Part shown: piece by piece, positions 23,465 through 31,545 of the stretch
How the letters are laid out: every line of letters begins with the position of its first letter
Position numbering within the stretch: position 1 is the first letter of the stretch
NCBI RefSeq assembly: GCF_003202285.1
Contig: NZ_MASW01000002.1
Coordinates: 1,302,001-1,366,000 of the forward strand
DNA length: 64,000 nucleotides
Source: Prauserella muralis
GTDB taxonomy: Bacteria; Actinomycetota; Actinomycetes; Mycobacteriales; Pseudonocardiaceae
Direction: 5' to 3'
Made by a program: the position numbers and the translations under genes
Notes under the pieces: generated by a model
What the model was told of the DNA's origin: nothing
What the model saw: the letters and a program-made list of their open reading frames with translations, nothing else
Databases searched by the model: none

Positions 23465-24360
23465 CGGTGACCCCCCTTGCCGTTGGCCGTGCCGACGAGC
23501 TCCTGCCCGCCCGCCTGCTGCGTGGTCCGCACGACCAGCTCCTGCAGCGAGACCGGCTCGAACTGCAGGCTGTCCGTCTCGTGGTCCGGCTCCGCGCCTT
23601 CCAGGGTCACGCGCAGAAAGCCGCCCATACGTTCCCGGTGCAGCTCGGTGTAGCCGTGGGCGAACGCCTCCACCGCCTGCGTGGGGCCGCTGACCGTCAC
23701 GGCCCGCGAGCGGAGCAGGTCGGCGTCCTCGTCCAGCAGCACGCGGCCGTGGTCGACCACCACCACGTGCTCGATGAGGTCGGCCACCTCGTCGATGAGA
23801 TGCGTCGACAGCACGATCGTGCGCGGGTGCTCGGCGTAGTCGGCGAGCAGCCGGTCGTAGAAGGTGTGCCGGGCCACCGCGTCCAGCCCCAGGTACGGTT
23901 CGTCGAAGAAGGTCAGCGGTGCCCGCGCCGCCAGACCGATGATCACGCCCACCGCCGAGAGCTGCCCCCGGGACAGTTTCTTGACGTTGCGCTTGACCGG
24001 CAGGTCGAACTCCGCCGTCAGCTGCTCGGCGAACTCCTGATCCCAGTTCGGGTAGAGCAGGCGTGCGGCCGCGAACGCGTGCCGCACCGAGAAGATGTCG
24101 GGATAGCGCTGCGCCTCCTTGATGAAGCAGACGTTGCGCAGCACGCGCTCGTTCTCGTACGGGTGCTCACCGAAAACCTCGACCTGACCCGTGGTCGCGA
24201 AGTTCTGCCCGGTGAGAATCTGCATGATGGTGGTCTTGCCCGCTCCGTTGCGGCCGAGCAGGCCGTGAATGCGGTTCTCCGCCAGCCCGAGGCTGACGCC
24301 GGACAGGGCGGCGAAGTCGCCGTAGCGCTTCGTGACGTCGTGCATGCGTGCCACGGCCAT
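23461..24360 (-). CDS. ABC transporter ATP-binding protein (YtrB type)
   Basis: A 299-residue ATPase. Walker A is GRNGAGKTT (about 36-44), the signature motif is KLSRGQLSAV, Walker B is LTFFDEPYLGLDA, and the switch His is in LSTHLIDEV. The C-terminal 80 residues beyond the core are a variable extension, as in YtrB-like exporters. It ends four bases inside the membrane-subunit gene and begins 3 bases after the GntR gene. Substrate unknown; B. subtilis ytr and related operons respond to cell-wall-active antibiotics. Confidence 0.85.
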   Translation of the reverse strand: MAVARMHDVTKRYGDFAALSGVSLGLAENRIHGLLGRNGAGKTTIMQILTGQNFATTGQVEVFGEHPYENERVLRNVCFIKEAQRYPDIFSVRHAFAAARLLYPNWDQEFAEQLTAEFDLPVKRNVKKLSRGQLSAVGVIIGLAARAPLTFFDEPYLGLDAVARHTFYDRLLADYAEHPRTIVLSTHLIDEVADLIEHVVVVDHGRVLLDEDADLLRSRAVTVSGPTQAVEAFAHGYTELHRERMGGFLRVTLEGAEPDHETDSLQFEPVSLQELVVRTTQQAGGQELVGTANGKGGHR

Positions 24361-24362
24361 GG

Positions 24363-24722
24363 TCAGTCCTCCCGCCAGGCGTCGATCATCTTCTTCAGAT
24401 CCTCGGCATCCATGCCGAGCTTGCGCGCCTCGGCGAGCAGCGGAGCGATGTAGGCGTGCCCGAACGACTCCCTGCGGCGCTGCAGAAGCAGCTCGCGCGC
24501 TCCGCTCACCACGAACATCCCGATCCCCCTTCGTTTGTAGAGCAACCCGTCGGACACCAGCCGGCTGATGCCGTTGGCCGCCGTCGCCGGGTTGATGCGA
24601 TGGAACGCGGCCAGCTCATTGGTCGACGGCACCCGCGACTCCTCCGGCAGGGAACCGTCGATGATCGCGTTCTCGATCTGCTCGGCGATCTGCAGGAACA
24701 GCGGCCGGCCGTCGTCCTTCAT
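24363..24722 (-). CDS. GntR-family regulator, YtrA subfamily
   Basis: A 119-residue protein starting at ATG 24722. An N-terminal winged HTH (PLFLQIAEQIENAIIDGSL, SRVPSTNELAAFHRINPATA) is followed by only about 40 residues, the short dimerisation tail typical of YtrA-type regulators that carry no effector domain. A TTG at 24737 could also start translation. It is the first gene of the ABC operon, which such regulators usually repress. No clear ribosome site precedes it, so the message may be leaderless. Confidence 0.85.
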   Translation of the reverse strand: MKDDGRPLFLQIAEQIENAIIDGSLPEESRVPSTNELAAFHRINPATAANGISRLVSDGLLYKRRGIGMFVVSGARELLLQRRRESFGHAYIAPLLAEARKLGMDAEDLKKMIDAWRED

Positions 24723-24822
24723 CGCGTCCGGTACCAACCACGTCGGTCCGATGGTTCATTAGTCATGTAGGTAACCATGGAGCCAGGGGACTGGCTTTGT
24801 CAAGCCCGGGCAGCGCACGAAA

Positions 24823-24853
24823 AAGCCGGGCCCGTCCGTGACGGGCCCGGCTT
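24823..24853 (-). terminator. Hairpin terminator after the tyrosine phosphatase gene
   Basis: AAGCCGGGCCCGTC (24823-24836) and GACGGGCCCGGCTT (24840-24853) form a 14-bp stem with a 3-base loop. On the minus strand it follows the phosphatase stop at 24872 by 18 bases, and the sequence beyond contains a run of T. Confidence 0.8.
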
Positions 24854-24871
24854 CGCCGGACGGAACCGGGG

Positions 24872-25639
24872 TCAGCCCCGGAGCTTGCCGTGCAGACGCC
24901 CCATGTCGTCGTCGCCGAACCCGTGCTCGGCGAGCCAGCTGTGCACGCCGCCGTAGCGGGCGTCGATCTGGTCGAGGAACGCCGCCATCGACTCCGGCCG
25001 CGGCCGGTGCTTGTCGAGCGTGACCCGGTCGACGTCCTCGGCGTAGGTCGCCGAGGAACGCAGCCGCTCGACGATCGCCACGATCCGCTCGCCGGTGGCG
25101 GCGTAGTCGCGCACGATGGCGTCCCGGCGCGCTCCGGCAACGCTCAGCGCGAAGGCGACCACCACGCCGGTGCGGTCCTTGCCCGCCGCGCAGTGCACCA
25201 GCGCGGGCCCGGACGACTCGGCGATGGCGCGCAGCGCGCCGACGATGCTGTCCGGCCGGTGCTCCACGTAGCCGAGGTAGTGGGCACACGTCGGGTCGGC
25301 CGGGTAGCGCGCCTGCTCCTGCGCGCGCCGCGTGAGCAGCGCGTCGCCCGAGTTCGCGCCCCAGGCGTGCTCGGGCAGCAGGGAGTGATGCACGTGCTTG
25401 ACCTGCGCGTACTTCGTCAGGGGAGCGGGCCCCTCGGCCTGCACCTCGGTGACCGTGCGCAGGTCGACCACCGTGTTCAGCCGGATCGTGTCCACCAGGT
25501 AGGAGATGTCCGCCGACGACAGGCTCTGCAGGTTGTCCGCCCGCAGCAGCCGTCCCGGCTCCGTCGTGCCACCGTCGTCGGTGGGGATGCCACCGACGTC
25601 GCGAATGTTGACCGCACCTTCGAGTTCGAGCCACAGCAC
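24872..25639 (-). CDS. Tyrosine-protein phosphatase (dual-specificity, PTP fold)
   Basis: A 255-residue protein starting at GTG 25639. LEGAVNIRDVGGIPT is the conserved N-terminal signature of bacterial Y_phosphatase3/LipA-type enzymes. HCAAGKDRTG holds the catalytic Cys150 and Arg156; the Lys-Asp in the P-loop is typical of this subgroup and often linked to phosphoinositide or phosphotyrosine substrates. Neighbouring genes are transcribed independently. The frame is open upstream of the GTG, but that part lacks similarity. Confidence 0.88.
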   Translation of the reverse strand: MLWLELEGAVNIRDVGGIPTDDGGTTEPGRLLRADNLQSLSSADISYLVDTIRLNTVVDLRTVTEVQAEGPAPLTKYAQVKHVHHSLLPEHAWGANSGDALLTRRAQEQARYPADPTCAHYLGYVEHRPDSIVGALRAIAESSGPALVHCAAGKDRTGVVVAFALSVAGARRDAIVRDYAATGERIVAIVERLRSSATYAEDVDRVTLDKHRPRPESMAAFLDQIDARYGGVHSWLAEHGFGDDDMGRLHGKLRG

Positions 25640-25774
25640 GTCACCAGTGTCACAGACCGGCGGGTACGGCCGAGTGCTTTTCGGTGCGATATCACAGTCG
25701 GCTCCGCCGTGGGCGAACAACGCCGTGAGCGAACACGGCCGCCATGGCGCACCGCGATCGCTAGCGTCAGCGCC

Positions 25775-26386
25775 ATGACTACCGCGATGGAGCCACTGAC
25801 CCCGCCGGAACTGCGGTCCTCGGACAGCGCTGGCGTGTCCGACTCGGTGTACGACCGGCTGCTCGCCGAGCGGATCGTCTTCCTGGGATCCGAAGTGGAC
25901 AACCAGGTCGCCAACCGGATCTGCGCGCAGCTGCTGCTGCTCGCCGCCGAGGACTCGGCCGCCGAGATCAAGTTCTACATCAACTCACCCGGCGGTTCCG
26001 TGCGCGACGGGATGGCCATCTACGACACCATGCAGCTGATCGAGCCGGACGTCTCCACCTGGGCGCTCGGGTTCGCGGCGTCGATGGGGCAGTTCCTGCT
26101 GTCCTCGGGTACGCCGGGCAAACGGCACGCGCTGCCGAACGCGCGGCTGGTGATGCACCAGCCGTCGGCGGGCATCCAGGGCACGGCCACCGACGTGGGC
26201 ATCCAGGCGAAGGTGTTCGGTGACATGAAGCGCCACATCGCCGAGCTGACCGCGCAGCAGACCGGGCAACCCGTGGAGCGGATCCTCGCCGACGCCGACC
26301 GCGACCGGTGGTTCACCGCCGACGAGGCCAGGGAGTACGGCTTCGTCGACCACGTGGTGCGCCGGGTGCCCGCCACCGCGCGCTGA
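25775..26386 (+). CDS. ATP-dependent Clp protease proteolytic subunit (orphan paralogue)
   Basis: A 203-residue serine protease. The catalytic triad is complete, with Ser103 (GFAASMGQFL), His128 (VMHQPSAG) and Asp177 (ADRDRWF). The N-terminal region (SVYDRLLAERIVFLG) and the oligomer contacts look normal. The housekeeping clpP1-clpP2-clpX operon of actinobacteria is not here, since neither tig nor clpX adjoins, so this is an additional ClpP. Such extra copies may replace or mix with the main subunits under stress or antibiotic pressure. Start at ATG 25775. Confidence 0.9.
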   Translation: MTTAMEPLTPPELRSSDSAGVSDSVYDRLLAERIVFLGSEVDNQVANRICAQLLLLAAEDSAAEIKFYINSPGGSVRDGMAIYDTMQLIEPDVSTWALGFAASMGQFLLSSGTPGKRHALPNARLVMHQPSAGIQGTATDVGIQAKVFGDMKRHIAELTAQQTGQPVERILADADRDRWFTADEAREYGFVDHVVRRVPATAR

Positions 26387-26422
26387 ACGAGGTTTAGCCC
26401 GGGGGTCCGCCGGGCACTGCCC

Positions 26423-27748
26423 GTGGACATGAGGGACCGCAGCACCACGGTCGACGCGGTTCGGGCGGCTGCGCGGCCGCTGGCCGGTGTCGACGACCTC
26501 GACCCCCTGCTGGAGCGCATCGGCGACGCCCGGTTCGTGCTGCTGGGCGAGGCGTCCCACGGCACGGCCGAGTTCTACCGGTGGCGCGCCGAGCTGACGA
26601 AGCGGCTCATCACCGAGCGCGGGTTCTCCTTCGTCGCCGTCGAGGGCGACTGGCCCGACTGCCACCGGCTGCACTGTTGCCTCGCGGGTGCGCCCGGGCA
26701 GCCGGACGACCCAGAGGAGGTGCTGCGCTCGTTCGACCGGTGGCCGCGCTGGATGTGGGCCAACGAGGAGGTGGCCGACTTCGCGCGCTGGCTGCGCGGA
26801 TTCAACGCACAGCGCTTCGCGGACGTGCCGGTGGGCTTCCACGGGCTCGACGTCTACAGCCTGTGGGACTCGCTGCGCGCGGTGCTGGCCTACCTGCGAG
26901 AGCACGAGCCGGACCACGTCGACGCCGCGCTGGAGGCGATGCGGTGCTTCGACCCGTACGGCGAGGATCCGCAGGCCTACGGCTACGCCCGCGCGATCGT
27001 GCCGAGCGGCTGCGAGGACGACGTCGTGCGCATGCTCGCCCAGCTGCGGGGCGGGGCCGACGAGACACCGCTGCCCGGGCTCGATGCGCGGTTCGTCGCC
27101 AGGCAGAACGCCGAGATCGTCGCCGAAGCCGAGCGCTACTACCGCGAGATGGTGCGCGGCGGCAGCGCCTCCTGGAACGTGCGCGACTGCCACATGACCG
27201 ACACGCTGGACCGGCTCGCCGAGGTGTACGGGCCGGAGTCGAAGGCGGTCGTATGGGAGCACAACACCCACATCGGCGATGCACGCGCCACCGACATGGC
27301 CGCCGCGGGCATGGTCAACGTCGGACAGCTCGTGCGCGAACGGCACGCCGGCGACGGGGTGGTGGCGGTCGGCTTCGGCAGCCACCGGGGAACGGTCACG
27401 GCGGCCGACTTCTGGGGCGCGCCGCCCCGGCATATGCGCGTGCCCGAGGCACGGCGCGGCAGCACCGAGGCGCTGCTGCACGAAGCCGTGCCCGACCGCA
27501 ACGCCGTGTTCGTGTTCGGCGGCCCCGACTCCGACGGTGGCTGGGCGAGCGAGGTGAGCGACCACCGCGCGATCGGGGTCGTGTACCGGCCGGATGCCGA
27601 GCGGCTCGGCAACTACGTGCCCACCGTGCTCTCCCGCCGGTACGACGCGTTCGTGCACTGCGACTACACCACGGCGCTCACCCCGCTGCACCCGCTGGAA
27701 CACGAGCCGGTGCCCCGCGAGGCGGAGACCTACCCGAGTGGTCATTGA
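26423..27748 (+). CDS. Erythromycin esterase family protein
   Basis: A 441-residue protein of the Ere superfamily. FVLLGEASHGTAEFYRWRA (about 38-56) carries the conserved Glu and His of the active site. VEGDWPDC, YSLWDSL, WEHNTHIGDARATDM and GFGSHRGTV follow in family order. True EreA/EreB open macrolactones, but most chromosomal members have no proven macrolide activity, so resistance should not be assumed. The GTG at 26423 and the ATG at 26429 are both possible starts, with weak ribosome sites. Confidence 0.85.
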   Translation: MDMRDRSTTVDAVRAAARPLAGVDDLDPLLERIGDARFVLLGEASHGTAEFYRWRAELTKRLITERGFSFVAVEGDWPDCHRLHCCLAGAPGQPDDPEEVLRSFDRWPRWMWANEEVADFARWLRGFNAQRFADVPVGFHGLDVYSLWDSLRAVLAYLREHEPDHVDAALEAMRCFDPYGEDPQAYGYARAIVPSGCEDDVVRMLAQLRGGADETPLPGLDARFVARQNAEIVAEAERYYREMVRGGSASWNVRDCHMTDTLDRLAEVYGPESKAVVWEHNTHIGDARATDMAAAGMVNVGQLVRERHAGDGVVAVGFGSHRGTVTAADFWGAPPRHMRVPEARRGSTEALLHEAVPDRNAVFVFGGPDSDGGWASEVSDHRAIGVVYRPDAERLGNYVPTVLSRRYDAFVHCDYTTALTPLHPLEHEPVPREAETYPSGH

Positions 27749-27814
27749 CCTGCGGGTGTTTGCCGAGGCGCTGACCAGGAAATCCTCGCGGTGAACAGGC
27801 AAGGAGGTTAGGCG

Positions 27815-28231
27815 ATGCCTGCACGAGAGGAACTTCCGAGCACGCTGCAGCGCTCCCCGCGCAAGGCGCAGCGAACCTGGATGAAGGCGCACGACTCCGC
27901 GGTCGAGACCTACGGTGAGGGCAGGCGTGCCCACCAGACGGCGTACTCCGCGCTCAAGCACTCGTTCGAGAAGGTCGGCGACCGCTGGGAGCCGAAGGAA
28001 CACCGTGGCCCCTCCGACGAGCAGGCCAAACGGGGCGCAGGCCAGCGGACGGCGAAGACCGCCGGTGGCGTGGACGCCAACGCGAGCAAGCAGCATCTGT
28101 ACGAGCGGGCCAGGGAGCTCGACATCAGTGGCCGCTCGACCATGAGCAAGCAGCAGCTGGTCGACGCGCTGCAGAAGGCCAGCGGCAAGCGCACGGCCCA
28201 GGCGCGCAGCAAGGGCAAGAAGAAGTCCTGA
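27815..28231 (+). CDS. ChaB / Rho N-terminal domain protein
   Basis: A 138-residue basic protein. Residues 5-60 (ELPSTLQRSPRKAQRTWMKAH) match the ChaB family, and residues about 90-125 (KQHLYERARELDISGRSTM) form a Rho_N/SAP-like motif ending in a Lys-rich tail (SKGKKKS). These fused proteins are common in actinobacteria and are probably nucleoid-associated or DNA/RNA binding; no firm function is known. The ATG at 27815 follows AAGGAGG. A strong hairpin follows the stop. Confidence 0.82.
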   Translation: MPAREELPSTLQRSPRKAQRTWMKAHDSAVETYGEGRRAHQTAYSALKHSFEKVGDRWEPKEHRGPSDEQAKRGAGQRTAKTAGGVDANASKQHLYERARELDISGRSTMSKQQLVDALQKASGKRTAQARSKGKKKS

Positions 28232-28235
28232 CCGG

Positions 28236-28300
28236 CCAACACGACGCCCCAGACGGCCAACATGCCGGGCACCCGGTGTGTTTGGCCGTCTTGGTGTTGG
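28236..28300. terminator. Long bidirectional hairpin between convergent genes
   Basis: CCAACAC (28236-28242) pairs with GTGTTGG (28294-28300), and AGACGGCCAACA (28251-28262) pairs with TGTTTGGCCGTCT (28279-28291) with one extra T. It begins 4 bases after the ChaB stop and ends 17 bases before the stop of the converging TetR gene. Confidence 0.75.
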
Positions 28301-28317
28301 TGCGTTGGCTCTCCGCG

Positions 28318-28902
28318 CTAGTCGAAGCGCACGACGGGGTTCAGCGCGCCCCGCAGGGCACCGAGGCAGATGTCCCGCAGTTCCTCGCGCGAGCATGTCC
28401 GGTTCGCCAGCCAGTCCACACAGAGCGTGCGCACGAACATCAGCCAGCTCATCAGCACGGCGGCCACCAGATCCCGCGTGCGGTTCTCGAATCCCGTCGC
28501 GTCGAGCAGGCGTTGCTGCAGCGCGGCGCACTCCTCGTCGATGATGGTCTGGATCACCCGATCGCCAGCGAGCGACCGGTTCGCGGCGAGCACCGTGTTC
28601 CGGTTGGCCACGAAGTAGTCGATGTGCGCGTCGAGCGCGGCGGACACCTGCTCGGTCAGCGACCCGGCCGGGTCGAAGGTGGCCTCACCCAGCAGCCGGT
28701 CCGCGGCCTGCCGGTACACCGCCGCGAACAGGTCGCGCTTGCTGGGGAAGTAGCGGTACAGCAGCGCCCGGGAGATCCCGGCCTGCTCGGCGACGTCCTC
28801 CATCAGCACGTCCTCGTACGGCCTGGCCGCGAAGAGCCGGGCACCGGTGTCGAGCAGTTCGGTGCGGCGCTGGGCGGGGTCGAGCCTGCGGCGGGTGCTC
28901 AC
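28318..28902 (-). CDS. TetR-family transcriptional regulator
   Basis: A 194-residue protein. The N-terminal HTH is VAEQAGISRALLYRYFPSKRDLFAAVY (family core), followed by an all-helical ligand domain. The GTG at 28902 has AAGGTGG at good spacing and is preferred to a GTG at 28911. It is divergent from a small DUF4345 membrane protein, and the space between holds two inverted copies of an operator, so it probably controls both itself and that gene. Confidence 0.88.
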   Translation of the reverse strand: MSTRRRLDPAQRRTELLDTGARLFAARPYEDVLMEDVAEQAGISRALLYRYFPSKRDLFAAVYRQAADRLLGEATFDPAGSLTEQVSAALDAHIDYFVANRNTVLAANRSLAGDRVIQTIIDEECAALQQRLLDATGFENRTRDLVAAVLMSWLMFVRTLCVDWLANRTCSREELRDICLGALRGALNPVVRFD

Positions 28903-28918
28903 GCTTGCCACCTTAGTT

Positions 28919-28964
28919 GACAGACGTCTACTAACGGTCCTACCGTCCCTAGTAGACGTCTGTC
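28919..28964. promoter_or_regulatory. Duplicated TetR operators in inverted orientation
   Basis: GACAGACGTCTACTA (28919-28933) is exactly the reverse complement of TAGTAGACGTCTGTC (28950-28964). Each copy contains the palindrome AGACGTCT. The pair sits between the TetR start (28902) and the DUF4345 start (28986), covering both promoters. Confidence 0.8.
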
Positions 28965-28985
28965 TAATAAGGGAGGGTGCGCATC

Positions 28986-29408
28986 GTGGCGCGGACGCTG
29001 AAGTGGCTCACGCTGGTCATGGGGATCGCCTGCGTGGCGATCGGTGTCGTCCATCTGGCTCTGGGCATCGACTCGGTACCCGGCGAGGGCTCGGCAGGTG
29101 CCACCGTGGACAGCCGGGAACGGTTCTACGGCGCCATCTTCCTCGGCTATGGCCTCGCCTGGATCTGGGCGGCCCGGCAGTCGCCGATCCCGGCGCGGGC
29201 GGTGCGCTGGCTCGCCGGCGTGTTCCTGCTCGGCGCGGCGGGCCGGATGGTTTCCCTGCTCATCCATGGCCAGCCGCAGTGGTTCCAGCTCGTGCTGACG
29301 GCCGTCGAGGTGGTCCTGCCGCCGCTGTTCTTCCTGCTCGCGGCCGCCGACGAGAAGGCGACGGCCCGGCGCGAGGCCGTCGGCCGTGGCACGGTCGCCG
29401 CGGGCTGA
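28986..29408 (+). CDS. DUF4345-like small membrane protein
   Basis: A 140-residue protein with four predicted membrane segments (LTLVMGIACVAIGVVHLALG first) and the central ERFYGAIFLGYGLAWIW motif typical of DUF4345 proteins. Function unknown. The GTG at 28986 has GGGAGG eight bases upstream, better than the GTG at 28977, which abuts it. The divergent TetR gene and the paired operators indicate an inducible gene, possibly for a lipophilic compound. Confidence 0.78.
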   Translation: MARTLKWLTLVMGIACVAIGVVHLALGIDSVPGEGSAGATVDSRERFYGAIFLGYGLAWIWAARQSPIPARAVRWLAGVFLLGAAGRMVSLLIHGQPQWFQLVLTAVEVVLPPLFFLLAAADEKATARREAVGRGTVAAG

Positions 29409-29411
29409 GCG

Positions 29412-30419
29412 TCAGTCGCGTTTGGCGCGGCTCGGCGCGACTCTCGGCGGCTCGTTGGGCTGCTTGGGATACACGGGTGGCCACGGCGCGTCCATCAGCC
29501 CGGCGGCCAGGTCCGCGCGCGACATCTCCAGCAGCGGTTCCAGCGACTGCGGACGCTCGTCCATGCCCCGCCACGGGTCGCCCCGCTCGGCCACGAGGGC
29601 GGGCACGGTCGCGATGGTCAGCGTGTCCGGCTCGACGGTGTCCAGCTCGTCCCAGCCGATCGGCGCCGACACCTGCGCCCCGGCGCGGGGCCGCACGCAC
29701 CAGGCGCCGAACACCGTCTTGTGGGGTGCGTTCTGGTTGAAGTCGACGAACACGCGCGCGCCGCGTTCCTCCTTCCACCACTGGGCGGTGACGAGGCCGG
29801 GGTGGCGCCGCTCCAGCGCACGCGCCAGCGCCACCGCGCCCGCGCGCACCTGGTAGCTGTCCCAGCGCGGTTCCAGCCGCACGTACAGGTGCAGCCCGCG
29901 GGAGCCGGTGGTCTTCACGTGCGCCTCGATGCCCAGCTCGGTGAGCAGCTCCCTCGCCAGCCACGCGGCCTGCCGCACCTGCTCGAACGTGACGCCGGGG
30001 GAGGGGTCGAGGTCGACGCGCAGCTCGTCGGTCACCTCGGGTGTCTCGGCGCGGTAGGGCCACACGTGGAAGCCGAGGCAGCCCAGGTTCACCGCCCAGA
30101 TCACGTGCGCCAGGTCGGCGGCCACGAGCGCGTCGCTGGTGGTGCCGTTGGGCGTGGCCACGACGGTCGTGCGCAGCCAGTCGGGCACCGACTTGGGGAC
30201 GCGCTTCTGAAACCACGACTTGCCCCCGGCGCCGCTCGGGTAGCGCTCCATCAGCAGCGGGCGGCCACCGAGCGTGGCCAGCAGCGGACCCGCGACCGCC
30301 TGGTAGTAGCGCACCAGGTCGAGTTTGGTCTCGCCGCGCTCGGCGAAGAACACCTTGCCCGGGCTGGAGACGGTCACCTCGGTGCCGCCGATGTCGAGTG
30401 TGACCGCCTCGCCGCTCAC
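29412..30419 (-). CDS. Stand-alone LigD-type DNA primase-polymerase (NHEJ)
   Basis: A 335-residue protein of the archaeo-eukaryotic primase type found in LigD polymerase domains. GKVFFAERGETKLDLVRYYQ, RPLLMERYPSG, DLDPSPGV (catalytic Asp pair), TTGSRGLHLYV and VFVDFNQNAPHKT are the family motifs. It fills gaps and adds nucleotides during repair of double-strand breaks. The GTG at 30419 overlaps the stop of the ATP-dependent ligase as GTGA, so polymerase and ligase are made as separate coupled proteins. No Ku gene is nearby. Confidence 0.9.
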   Translation of the reverse strand: MSGEAVTLDIGGTEVTVSSPGKVFFAERGETKLDLVRYYQAVAGPLLATLGGRPLLMERYPSGAGGKSWFQKRVPKSVPDWLRTTVVATPNGTTSDALVAADLAHVIWAVNLGCLGFHVWPYRAETPEVTDELRVDLDPSPGVTFEQVRQAAWLARELLTELGIEAHVKTTGSRGLHLYVRLEPRWDSYQVRAGAVALARALERRHPGLVTAQWWKEERGARVFVDFNQNAPHKTVFGAWCVRPRAGAQVSAPIGWDELDTVEPDTLTIATVPALVAERGDPWRGMDERPQSLEPLLEMSRADLAAGLMDAPWPPVYPKQPNEPPRVAPSRAKRD

Positions 30420-31492
30420 GCGCGCACCTCCTCGAACAGGGCCGCCAGCTCCGCGGGCGGCACCTCCTCCAGCTGGGCGTACGTGCACGACTCCGGGGCG
30501 CGGTCCGGCCGGAACCGCACCAGCCTGCCCCCGTGCCGGAACCGGCCCGCCTGGACGTGCTCGTAGCGGACCTCGGCGACCAGCTCGGCCCGCAGCGGCT
30601 CCCACGACAGGTCCTTGCCCACCGACCAGCGGCTCATCCCGCCGGGCATGCGCCCGCCCGCCTCGGCGTGCGCCTCGGCCCACCGCCGCCACGGGTGTCC
30701 GTCCAGCGCGTTCTCCCGCAGCGGCGCGAGCTCGTCGACCAGCTCCCGGCGCCGCGCTGCCGCCAGCCCACTGGCCACGCCGACATGGTGCAGCGTGCCC
30801 TCGTCGTCGTAGAGGCCGAGCAGCAGCGAGCCGACGCCCTTGCCGTCCTTGTGCCAGCGGAATCCGGCCACGACGCAGTCGGCGGTGCGCTCGTGCTTGA
30901 CCTTCCACATCGTGCGCCGGTCCTGCTCGTAGGCCAGGTCGGGCGACTTGGCCATCACGCCGTCGAAGCCGGCGCCCTCGAACCGGGTGAACCAGTCCTG
31001 CGCCACGTCCGGATCCCCGGTCAGCGGGGTGAGGTGCACGCGGGCGGGCGCGGTGTCGAGGATGCTCTCCAGCAGCCTGCGCCGTTCGTGGAACGGCTCG
31101 GCCGTCAGGTCGCGGTCGCCGAGCGCGAGCAGGTCGAACGCGACGAAGCTGGCCGGGGTCTCGCCGGCCAGCTTGCGGACCCGCGAGGCGGCGGGATGCA
31201 GGCGCAGCTGCAGCGCGTCGAAGTCGAGCCCGGCATCGGTGACGATGACGACCTCGCCGTCGACCACGCAGCGGGGTGGCAGCGCCTCGGCGAGCAGGTC
31301 GGCGAGCTCCGGGAAGTACCGCGTGAGCGGACGGTCGTTGCGCGAACCGAGCTCCAGCTCGTCTCCGTCGCGGAACACGATGCACCGGAAGCCGTCCCAC
31401 TTCGGCTCGTAGAGCAGGCCGGGCTCGCGCGGCATCTCGCGCACCAGCGTGGCCAGCATCGGCTTGACCGGCGGCATCACGGGCAGATCCAC
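30416..31492 (-). CDS. ATP-dependent DNA ligase (LigC/LigD ligase type)
   Basis: A 358-residue ligase. Motif I is EPKWDGFR with the adenylated Lys31. VDGEVV, FDLLAL, GVMAKSP and WKVKHERTADCVV are motifs III to V, and the C-terminal OB domain is complete. There is no fused nuclease or polymerase. It probably seals ends in non-homologous end joining or repairs ribonucleotide gaps (LigC role) together with the coupled polymerase. Start is GTG at 31492, with in-frame alternatives shortly downstream. Confidence 0.9.
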   Translation of the reverse strand: MDLPVMPPVKPMLATLVREMPREPGLLYEPKWDGFRCIVFRDGDELELGSRNDRPLTRYFPELADLLAEALPPRCVVDGEVVIVTDAGLDFDALQLRLHPAASRVRKLAGETPASFVAFDLLALGDRDLTAEPFHERRRLLESILDTAPARVHLTPLTGDPDVAQDWFTRFEGAGFDGVMAKSPDLAYEQDRRTMWKVKHERTADCVVAGFRWHKDGKGVGSLLLGLYDDEGTLHHVGVASGLAAARRRELVDELAPLRENALDGHPWRRWAEAHAEAGGRMPGGMSRWSVGKDLSWEPLRAELVAEVRYEHVQAGRFRHGGRLVRFRPDRAPESCTYAQLEEVPPAELAALFEEVRA

Positions 31493-31545
31493 GAGCCGAT
31501 CCTAGAGCCGATGCCGGCGCGGAGCACCTGGTGAGCGGCTGTGTC

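Noticed and set aside
26423-27748. Macrolide resistance gene
   Set aside because: Only superfamily membership is visible; chromosomal members of this family mostly have no shown macrolide esterase activity.
25985-28531. An 848-residue minus-strand frame opposite the ClpP, Ere and ChaB genes
   Set aside because: His/Arg/Val-rich with no domain, crosses a terminator hairpin and several real genes.
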